A stretch of 64,000 bases of DNA from Platanthera guangdongensis (Eukaryota; Streptophyta; Magnoliopsida; Asparagales; Orchidaceae). How positions within the stretch are numbered: position 1 is the first letter of the stretch; each line of letters opens with the position of its first letter. The notes under the pieces were generated by a model. The model searched no databases. It saw only the letters and a program-made list of their open reading frames with translations, and was not told where the DNA came from. Shown here one piece after another: positions 55,976-64,000 of the stretch. The stretch covers positions 146,151,010 through 146,215,009 of the forward strand of contig CM077167.1 of assembly GCA_039583875.1 (NCBI GenBank). Direction: 5' to 3'. The translations under genes were made by a program, and so were the position numbers.

Positions 55976-56532
55976 CTCAGAGCTTACACCTCAGGCCCTC
56001 AGCCTTTTACACAGATTCTTCACAGAATACAAACTCAGAACCACAAGGGTTCCTACCTCAGAGCATTGTAGAGCTCCTACAGCTTAGTGATCCACTAATC
56101 ACCTACCTCCGCCTTATTTCTAAGGCCTACAACTTAGGCTCTTCATCCCTACAGCTTCAGGAACATAGCCCTACTCTCAAAGTGCTGCAGCACTCCTACA
56201 ACTTTGTACCCTTCCAGGTACCTACAACTCAGCGTCCTCCAAGGTCTACAACTCAGTGACACACTTGTCACCTATAGCTCAGTGACTCTCCAGTCACCTA
56301 CCACAGGCACAAGGCCCTACAATCAGGTGGGGAGGACAACCCTGCCTCAGATCCACACTTAGATCCTACCTCAGAGAGCAGCACTCTCCTACCTCAGGTA
56401 ATTAATCCATACAGCTCAGATTAACACTTGGATCCTACCTTAGTACCCCAACAAGGCACCTACCTCAGTGACTAATTAGTCACCTATCTCAGGCACAAAG
56501 TGTCCTACAATCAGATTCAGATAAACTGAATC
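55976..56532 (-). repeat. Tandem mini-hairpin array in SIRE#3 LTR
   Basis: About 22 units separated by CTACNNCTCAG (reverse complement CTGAGNNGTAG). Examples, written on the plus strand as stem-loop-stem: GATTCAG-ATAAA-CTGAATC, GTGACT-AATT-AGTCAC, GTGACT-CTCC-AGTCAC, GTGACA-CACT-TGTCAC, GAGAG-CAGCA-CTCTC, GCCTTA-TTTC-TAAGGC, GTGAT-CCACTA-ATCAC, GTACC-CTTCCA-GGTAC, AGTGC-TGCA-GCACT, AACC-ACAAG-GGTT. About 16 units have an unbroken stem of at least 4 bp (G-T allowed); a few are weak. It lies about 410-970 bp downstream of the TATA box. Confidence 0.85.
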
Positions 56533-57224
56533 CTACAAGAAGTAAATTAGAATGTTTAAGAGAAATAACACAATTGACTTAGAGATAAGTCTCTAAGTCT
56601 ACCTTGCTGTACTGAGCAGATATCCGTTCAGCACACTTGTTGTACAAGGAATTAGTCCTCTTCTACAGCTAACACTTTTCTGTTGCACATATGAGCAGCT
56701 ACCAGCTTGTTGAATGGATGAATCAGCTTCTCTGTTCTGGAGAGAACTATCTTGCTGAGCTTGAAGAGCTTCAGCTATCTTTCTTTTCCTTTCAGACTAT
56801 CTCTGCTAGACTTGAGCTTTCAAGCTTGATAGAGAAGAAGATGTTCAGCCGCCTCTAATTTTCTTTCTGTATTTTCTTCGTTTGTTCTCTGTTTGTTTGT
56901 TCGATCTTTTTTTCGTTGCCCTAATCCCTTTTCATTTTCCTTTTTATATGCGTTGATTTGAATCAACGACACACTTGTATGTTGGCCCAGCCAAGGATTG
57001 GTGAGCTCCACCTTTTTTAGAAAAGGACATGGCAGCTTTCGGTGCTACTGCAGCTTTCCCGCAACGGCTACATGTAAGTTGACTTTGATGACGTCAGCAA
57101 AGGTCATCACCATCTGGACCTAGAAAATATTCCAGAAATCCATAAAGCGTTGAGTAATGTTAAGTCACTCAACGTCATTTGTCTTGGCTCTCAATGCTTC
57201 TGAACTTGTGAATTTTCTCTGGAT

Positions 57225-57805
57225 TTGTCTCAGCGGTTCTGTCTCAGTGGTCTCAATGGTTTCTTCTTAATAACTATGACAGACCTTTATCTCAATGCTT
57301 TCTTCTTATCAGTTGAGACAAGTTTCTATCTCAGCGGTATCTTCACAGCGGTCTCAGCGGTTTTTGCTTCACAGTTGAGACTATCTTCTGTCTCAGTAGT
57401 TTTCCTCTTAACCGTCTCAGTGCTTCCTTATTCATTAGAAGCGTTGAGTGAACCTGCTTCACTCAATGCTTCTGGACTTAGAGAAATCCAGCTAGTTTTG
57501 TCTCAGCAGTTAAGCTGACACATTCTTCTTAGTTATTTTAGCTGTCTCAGCAGTCTCAATGCCTTCTTCTCAGCTATCTCAGTTGTCTCATCGCTTTTTT
57601 GCCTTAGTCAATTTTCTGGCTTTAGCTGTGTTTGATGATCTGATCTCGACGAACTCTGATCTTCTCAGCAGTCTCAGCACTTTTTGCCTTAGTCAATTTT
57701 TCTGGCTTTAGCTTGATAGTTGTTGAGCTGAGCACGACGATTTGCAAGCTGAGCTCGACGAACTGTAAACTGAGCTTGATGAACTGCGAGCTGAGCTCGA
57801 CGAAT
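57225..57805 (-). repeat. Two short-motif arrays in SIRE#3 U3
   Basis: 57225-57700 has a dozen or more TCTCAGCGGT/TCTCAGTGGT/CTCAATGCTT variants. 57720-57805 has about four ~21-bp units of the GAGCTGAGCTCGACGAACTG type. They occupy the U3 position that the GTGTCGACAC array holds in SIRE#2. Confidence 0.75.
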
Positions 57806-57976
57806 TTTGAGTTTGCCACCAAACTCATTTTATTCACTTGTCCAACCATGGACTACCTGCATGTAAGAACTAGAGCACACATAAAATACATTATGCTACT
57901 TAGCATGATTGGTGATGGCTCTTCAAATCCTGAGGATCATTGTAGGGCACACTTCCCAACAATCTCCCCCTATTTG

Positions 57977-58472
57977 AAGAAGGCAGAACACCCATCCATG
58001 CTAAGGTGCATCAACACAAGAAATATCATGATAGGTCTAATGATAACATTATCATGACAACTAGCCATCCCAGTACAGGACAACTCCCCCTAGATGAGTT
58101 GGCTTACCACTATGATTGAAAGATCCAGTATATGTGAATTATCAATCATTGACAATGTGATAGTATGATTAATCAACAAAAACTTTATTAATCATTTACA
58201 AGGTACACAGTTTGATTAAGATCTACCTAAACATTAACTTAGCCAAACAACAGTAGCAAACTTGTGATTACAGGATTTCTATGAAAAAAATAACATATTT
58301 ACCAAACACAGATATGTAAGTGAAAATTTCATGCACATTTGTCACATTAATGTAGTCATGGCCAAAACATATTCATTTCCTTGATAGAGATTTGAAATTT
58401 TCACTGTTGATATTCATTACAAAATATAGATTAGACAATTTTTTAAATAAGCTTAAGTCTTGCAGTCTTCTA
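57977..58472. other. SIRE#3 3' untranslated region
   Basis: AT-rich, no gene seen; corresponds to 47690-47946 of SIRE#2. Confidence 0.7.
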
Positions 58473-60826
58473 TCAGCTATTCTGTGATGAACTTGGACCA
58501 GCATCCTTGGTTGCAGCAGTATTCTTCAAGTTTTCAGCTTTGCTCTTCTGCCACTTGAAGTAGAGGAATGGCTTTGGAATATATCTGGGAGACATTTTCT
58601 TGGGGTTGATCTTCCTTACCAGATTTTCTTTGAATACTCTTTCCCTTAGGGAATTTCTTTCTAGATGATTTATCCATTCCTCGGAAGGATATACACTATC
58701 AATATTCTTTAAGATTTGTCCATGGCTTACCCACACATTGATAATGATGGATTCAGAGGCATCACTTAGCTGTTCATAGTCTGGATCATCTCTATTCTCA
58801 GCTCTCCTCTTTGACATGAACTCTTCAGCCATTTGAGTTCCTTCCCTCTTTCTTCTGGTATCAAGCTGTGCATCCTGTGCAATTCTAGCTTGTGCAGGGA
58901 AGTCTAGGTCCTCTGGCCTCTTTCTATCCAGGAGGGCAGGTGTAGTGCCACCTTGGTGCCTTGAATTACATTGAAGGCTTGATCTTCAATGAGTGTTGCT
59001 GCCTTAGCATGGCTGCTCTCCTCATTTATGCCTTCTTCAGAGATGGTCTTTTGCAGTAAGGTGGTGTTGGCTTCATTATTGCTTGATATAGAATTGAATA
59101 TTCTCTCATTGTCAGCAAGCAGCTCATCTTTCAGAAGTATTGCCTCCTTCATATATTGGAAGGCAACATTGGTGACATGCTGATTTACATGATCATCTGC
59201 ACCCTTGATCACCTCATCATTTGCACTCACATAATTCTTTATATATCCCATGTCAGCTGCAGAGAGTTTCTGACTTGTGTCTAAGGATTTCATGAGGGTG
59301 GTAGTTTGATGCCAGCAGTTCCAGCACAATCAAACCAGGTTATGACCTGTTTGTTTAAGTGAGAGATTTCTTCTTTATTTTCATTGACTTTGGTTGTCAA
59401 GTCATCCCTCAGTTTGGCAACTGATTGATCAACATACTCCTTGTGGGTTGTTGTCTAAGCATCCAAGAGTGCTTTGATTTTGTTTAGAAATTCATCATTG
59501 GAGATGGGGGTAGATGAAGTATGGCTCATAGGAGGAGGTACAACATTCTAAGCATGGATCAGAGAAGGCTCCCCCTCAACTACAACACCTATAGTAGGAA
59601 ACATTTCCTTAGCTAAAGCTGTATTACCACTACTAATTAAGATGGTATGGGTATTACCTGTAGAGGGTGTAGACTAAACTATCTGTTTATAACTTGATCC
59701 AAGTTTGTCAGATCCATCTGATCATGCTCCCCCTCAGACTGAGCATCCTTCTCTGGGCTTGACCTATCAAGATAAGTATCTAAAGCCTCAGGAGGCTCAT
59801 GGTTATTTTCAATAGTAGGCATATCATCAATTACACCTATATCATCAGTATCTGTCATATCTGCCTCATCTTTTGCAGCAACTTCTTCTTCATTGCCAAT
59901 CTTTGCACTTGTCCTAACCTAGGGCTGGCATGGATTTTATCAGCATGCATAACAGTGCCCTGGGGTTGAATGTTTGCGGAGGATTGAATGAGTGATAAGT
60001 CAACCTGCAGAACAATATCAGCTGGAGAGGATCATCCAAGCTCTAGTTCAGGGCTAGAAGTTCTTCCTTCCTGAGTAGGTTTCTTCCTTATACCCTTAGA
60101 GGAGTCCTCTATTCCTGAAGGTTGGCTCATTGGTAGGACCCTAGTGAATCTGTCCAAAGTCTTTATGTCCATTCTTTTTAGGTAGTGAATCTTCACCCCA
60201 TGATCCTATTTGAAAGTATTAGGATAGGTGTTCACTAGGTATAAGAAAAGAATTCTGCCCATGTTTGGAGAGGGTATACAGTCTACTACTCTTTGATAGA
60301 TGAGAGATGACCATGAGGTCATTCTATTCAGGATAATTCTGGCCATGCCATCAAACATGGACTTGGAGATAGTGTCATGTGATCCAGGTTTGCAGATAAA
60401 GACTTTCACTACAATATCTGCTAGCAGTTTGCCTCTCTGATTGAAGAATTTCCTTTTAAGAGACCCAGATTTGGCCTTATTGTATTCACACCATCTGAGA
60501 GCACTGTCTCTGTCCATGATGGCGGGCTCTTCTTCCTCACTAGGGTTGACAGAGGGTATATGAATGGCCTTTCCTGGTCTCTTAGGGTTTACCTTTATTT
60601 TAATATCTTCAATCTTAGACTTAAGAGAGTTTTGAGAGGAGGACACTTTAATGTTCAAGAAGAATTATACTAACTCCTTTTTAAGAATGGTGGAGGGTTC
60701 GGACAGGGTGTACTCCAGGCCTGTGATTTCAATCATCCTTGCTTTAATCTCTAGGGAGGCTTGACTGAATCCATCCCTCCCAATTTCGTATCCTTCCTGG
60801 AGCTCCTTGATGACATTTGGCACCAT
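58473..60826 (-). pseudogene. SIRE#3 third ORF (extra gene)
   Basis: ATG at 60826. The N-terminal domain aligns with SIRE#2 and SIRE#1: ELQEGYEIGRDGF, GLEYTLSEPS, a TAA about residue 54, then ALRWCEYNKAK, GKLLADIVVKVFICK, GSHD, ARIILNRMTSWSSL, MGRILFLYLVNTYP. TAA-type stop near 60206. The acidic linker and coiled coil (59330-60200; 58904-59329) are frameshifted. The C-terminal module (58473-58832) is open: MAEEFMSKRRAENRDD, SESIIINVWVSHG, PRYIPKPFLYFKW, matching PKPYHYFE in SIRE#2. Shorter than in SIRE#2 (about 780 versus 940 codons of span). Role unknown. Confidence 0.8.
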
Positions 60827-60932
60827 TGAAATAGTGCGGCAAGACGCTGAGAGGGTTTCGGTCTCGACAGCTAGGGTTAAGGCTTTTAAAGAGTGGAGTG
60901 GCTATTCATTTCTTGTCGCCTTTCTATTTATA
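60827..60932 (-). promoter_or_regulatory. Putative internal promoter of the SIRE#3 third ORF
   Basis: Minus strand TTGGTATAAATAGAAAGG (TATAAATA at 60932-60925), 106 bp before the ATG. The leader has TCGAGACCGAAAC (60867-60855), nearly the same as in the SIRE#2 leader. Confidence 0.55.
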
Positions 60933-61479
60933 CCAAAAGGGTTCAATTATCAATTAAGCATTTTTTTAGCCTAAAACTTATACATTTCATTTTAACGGGT
61001 TGTGTTACGCTTCCTGTTATGAAACAGGAGATTTAGTTCTTTGAATTTTCTACCCTCGACTTTTCTTCTACTTATTCAATGCATATTTAATTTGTGGCTT
61101 CCCTTACAGATTGGATGTACAATCTATTTGACTTAAAAAACATTTTATTAGTTTTAAATATAAGGGGACCTAACATGTTAATGAGCCAGTTCTATTGGCA
61201 CTCCAATTATGCATTGGTTTACCTTAAAGCTTGCTAATAAGTTATTTGAAATTTTAGAATAATGCCTACAAAAATTAATAGTGTAGATAATTGAATCACT
61301 GTTTTCTATATGGTGTGTGCTTGATTAGGTTCAGCCTGACCACATCTAACATAACTAATAATTAGCAAACTTAATCTCTATACAGGAGAGAGACTTACCT
61401 TGAGGCTTGCTTCCTCTAGTTTTTGAGGATTACATTATTGACAGCCTCAACCGTAATTTGTTGCTTTTCCTAGAGCATA
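60933..61479 (-). other. SIRE#3 pol deletion scar and upstream gap
   Basis: Only ~550 bp separate the protease stump from the third-ORF TATA box, where SIRE#2 has about 3.5 kb. AT-rich with no coding similarity. It contains a donor-like CAAG-GTAAGT (61398) and an acceptor-like TTTTTGTAG (61266) on the minus strand, enclosing 133 bp. Whether this is an intron is unknown. Confidence 0.5.
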
Positions 61480-63993
61480 TTTCTAGAGCAACTATCCTAT
61501 CCCAGACATTTGTCTGGAACACCAATTGTCCAAATACCAAGTCCTAATTAGACAGGTACTTGGACTATCCTGCAAAACAGAATTCATTTACCCTTAGGCA
61601 CCCAATGATAATTGGGTACTAAGTTCTTATTAGCATTATAAAATATCTACCCAAATCTCTGCCTGGGCTGAACACCTTTCTGTCCACTAGCCATATTCAG
61701 GTTGTGTCAACAATCAATGGAAAGATGGCCCACCTTCCCACAGAACCAACATCTATGAATGTTGTACCTTCTCCTCAGGACAACACAGAATTGTTGTCCA
61801 TGAGAGAAGTGAGCAGCTCTAGATTTTGCTGGATGAGCATATCATGATGCTTCTTCCTTCTTCCTGAGTGAAGGTGCTGAAGATTTAAATACATCTGGTC
61901 TAGAATGGGCCAATTGTATTTTTGGAGCCTGCCATTTAGTGGACTCTTTCATCTCTTTAGATAAAGGATACTTATATCCAAATCTAAAGAACTTATTCTG
62001 AGAATTCTGGCTAGAGTGGATAGCATCACTCCTTCTGAGATCATGTGTCATTACCCCACTGGTAGAGCACACATTAGATTGCTCCTTGAGAGAAGATCCA
62101 ACCTTGATAGTTCTAGAAGGTGAATTTACCTTTTGAAACACTGTCCTCTTATCAGGGAATTCAGATTTGAATTGATGATTGATGTGATTAATTCCCAGCT
62201 TCTTAGGGACTTGGCAAGTTGCAACTTTTGTCAATTGACCCTGTGACTGAGAAGGGTTAATCACAATCCCCAACCTCTCTTTGAACTTTTGTTCCAGATA
62301 TCTGATATGCTTTTTCTTCTCTTCTAGAAGCAAAATTTGACACTCAAGACTTTTCTTGAGTTCAGACACCTCATGACTTTTCTTATAGAACTTAATAGAT
62401 TTATTATTATAAAGAGTTTTATAAGGCATTAGGACTTCTATCTCCTTGGTTTGCCATTTGGCAAGAATTCTGCTCTTCTTTAGAGCATCTAGGAGTAGTC
62501 CATACTTGTCAATCAATTGATTGACATCAGTCTCAGATTCTGAGCAATCTTTATCATAGGATGAAGATGCACCAGTATCTGGACTGGTCTCATAGTCAGA
62601 GGAAGATACAGAATTGAAAATAGGTTGTACTCTGATTGATTCTGAATCTGGCTGACTTCTTTCTTCTTCAGTCATTTCCATCATACCATGGCATCCATAG
62701 TCTTCTTCATCCTCCTCATTTTCACTGTCTGAGTGTGACAGAGGGGCCCTGATTCCTATCCTAGCAGCATGATATTCCTCTTCTTCTGGATCAGCAGCAA
62801 CAGATATCGGCCCTATATAGGCTTCTTCCACTTCATCTTCAGATTCTGAGGAGGAAGAATCTGTCCAGCTTCTCTCATTCTTAGTTACAAAGGGCTTCTA
62901 CTTCTTCTTATCCTTGTTATGATGGTGATGATTTTTCTTCTTCTTCTCATCTTCTTCCTTTCTTTTGACTAGGCAGTTGGCAATGACATGCCCATCGTTG
63001 CTGCAAGAATAACAGATAACATTAGAAGTAATCTGTTTACTAGTTTTAGTGACATACCTGTCATTCTTAGATGACCTCCTGTGATAAGAGGATAAAGATG
63101 GCCTGCTCCTCCAGTCCTTCTTCTTTATGAACTTCTGAAATTGCATGGAGAAGGCAGCTAGATCTTTATTAGACATGTGGTTGTCTGATGAGCTTAGCTC
63201 AGAATTTTCTAAGCTAGATTCAGCTTCCCTCCTTGGTGATGAGGGAGACTTTCTTCTGCTTCTTCTTGGGTCTTCTGCCTTGAATGCCATAGACTTGTCC
63301 TTGGACTTGAATTGGCAGCACTTCTCCTCTTCTTGTCTAGCATCCAGCTGCATTTCATAGGACTGCAACTTTCCAAAGTGTGTTGGTTGAGAGGTGTCTG
63401 CTAACTTAGCCATTTCCATAATGACACAAATCTTGGTATCCCAATCTCTAGTGAGAGATCTAAGGAACTTGTCATTCAGCTCATAGTTACTGAAGACCCT
63501 ACCATAGGTTCTTAGTTCATTGACTGTCCTAAAGAACCTTTCAAAACAGTCAGCAACATTTTCAGACTTGCTTAGCCTAAAGGCCTCATACTCTTGATTG
63601 AGCATGGACTTTCTATCATATCTAACTTCATCAAAGCCTTCCATGTAGACCAGAAGGGTGTCCCACATTTCCTTAGAGGTCTTGCAGTGTACAAGATTTT
63701 GGAAAGTTGAGTCATCAATGGCACTGGCTATAATATTTTGTGCTCTTTTATCCATGGTGGACAAAATCACTTCATCTCTGTCCATTCTAAATATGGCTTA
63801 GGCACTCTCACAGTTGGATCTATGGTGGAAGCCTTTGTGGGGACAAAACACCTTCCACTACTGTTACATAGATCCTAGGGTCAGATGCTTCCATGAGCAG
63901 TCTGACCCTTTTCTTCCAAAGGCCAAATCCTTCCTTCCTGCATATGGGCAACTTCATGGTCCCTAACTCCTTGTAGTTCATTCCTGACCCCAT
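61480..63993 (-). pseudogene. SIRE#3 Gag and protease stump
   Basis: Minus strand. ATG at 63993: MGSGMNYKELGTMKLPICRK, WKKRVRLLMEASDPRIYV. A frameshift near 63800 leads to the gag core (VILSTMDKRAQNIIASAIDD, YMEGFDEVRYDRKSMLNQEY, YELNDKFLRSLTRD). Zinc knuckle CYSCSNDGHVIANC near 63000; TAG at 62898; then a frame open to 61842 with the acidic stretch and coiled coil (LDALKKSRILAKWQTKEI). A second knuckle CWFCGKVGHLSIDC near 61730, followed by TGA. The protease motif survives as WYLDNWCSRQMSG (61541-61503), with the active-site triad altered. Gag is fairly well kept for a pol-less copy. Confidence 0.87.
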
Positions 63994-64000
63994 AATTTTA

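Larger units (their letters stand above)
55717..57961 (-). repeat. SIRE#3 3' LTR
   Basis: 2245 bp, from TGTTGGGAAG (57961, minus) to CTTTCA (55717). The polypurine tract CAAATAGGGGGAGAT is at 57962-57976. U3 carries CTCAGCGGT-type and GAGCTCGACGAACTG-type arrays. A TATAAAAA box is at 56948-56941. A hairpin array lies at 56532-55976, and the C-rich stretch (poly-G 55747-55759 on the plus strand) lies before the end. Layout is the same as in SIRE#2, with little sequence identity outside the ends. Confidence 0.88.
55717..64000 (-). mobile_element. SIRE#3: Ty1/copia SIRE-type element with pol deleted, incomplete
   Basis: Minus strand. Order from high to low coordinates: gag (ATG at 63993), a protease stump, a ~550-bp gap, the third ORF with its TATA box, polypurine tract and 3' LTR. 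INT, RT and RNase H are absent. The outer LTR end reads TGAAAG on the plus strand, as in SIRE#2 (reverse complement of CTTTCA). The 5' LTR is outside the window. Predicted TSD is CCCTT (55712-55716). Confidence 0.88.

Noticed and set aside
55829..56259. Three overlapping plus-strand open frames of 65-102 codons
   Set aside because: They run through the hairpin array of the SIRE#3 LTR on its antisense strand; content follows the repeated CTACAACTCAG spacer.

Overview
The window reads as plant heterochromatin made only of transposable elements. It holds nested LTR retrotransposons of the Ty1/copia and Ty3/gypsy superfamilies, several with recognisable TSDs, primer-binding sites (TGGTATCAGAG, the plant initiator-tRNA-Met type) and polypurine tracts. 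I found no host gene, rRNA, tRNA, CRISPR array or DNA transposon. An angiosperm is the best guess (SIRE-, Tekay-, Athila- and Tat-type lineages together); the species cannot be told from the sequence.

Layout: 1-4947 is the 3' part of a Tekay-type gypsy element (RT, RNase H, integrase, chromodomain-like end, 3' LTR). 4948-9013 is a mosaic of LTRs: a Tat-type LTR piece, a second Tekay-type LTR, and inside it a solo Athila/Tat-type LTR (6472-8088) with a perfect TSD. 9272-11875 (minus) is SIRE#1, truncated. 11876-30753 (minus) is an Athila-type element whose LTR received copia A (12025-18369) and whose downstream region received copia B (20228-28496). 30754-55716 is a Tat-type gypsy element carrying an extra RNase H, a 74-bp tandem array and degenerate antisense genes; SIRE#2 (37251-49772) sits in that tandem array. 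55717-64000 (minus) is SIRE#3, sitting in the Tat 3' LTR and running out of the window. The breaks fit a Russian-doll order: SIRE#1 contains Athila, which contains copia A, copia B and Tat, which contains SIRE#2 and SIRE#3.

Three elements have both LTRs inside the window (copia A, copia B, SIRE#2), and each LTR pair differs by roughly 2% by eye, so they are similar in age; the surrounding elements are much more decayed. None is fully coding: copia A keeps an intact Gag-PR-IN frame but has lost RT, copia B has one stop and one frameshift, SIRE#2 has several stops and frameshifts, and SIRE#3 has lost nearly all of pol but keeps gag and the third ORF.

The most unusual signals are in the SIRE elements. 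(1) Their LTRs carry, downstream of the TATA box, a tandem array of small hairpins joined by a CTGAG-TTGTAGG-like linker; stem sequence differs from unit to unit while pairing is kept. (2) All three SIRE copies have a TATAAATA box 106-122 bp upstream of the start of the extra third ORF, suggesting that this gene has its own promoter. (3) In SIRE#2 the palindrome GTGTCGACAC is arrayed both in the LTR U3 and around this internal promoter. These are readings by eye; no alignment, folding or database search was run.
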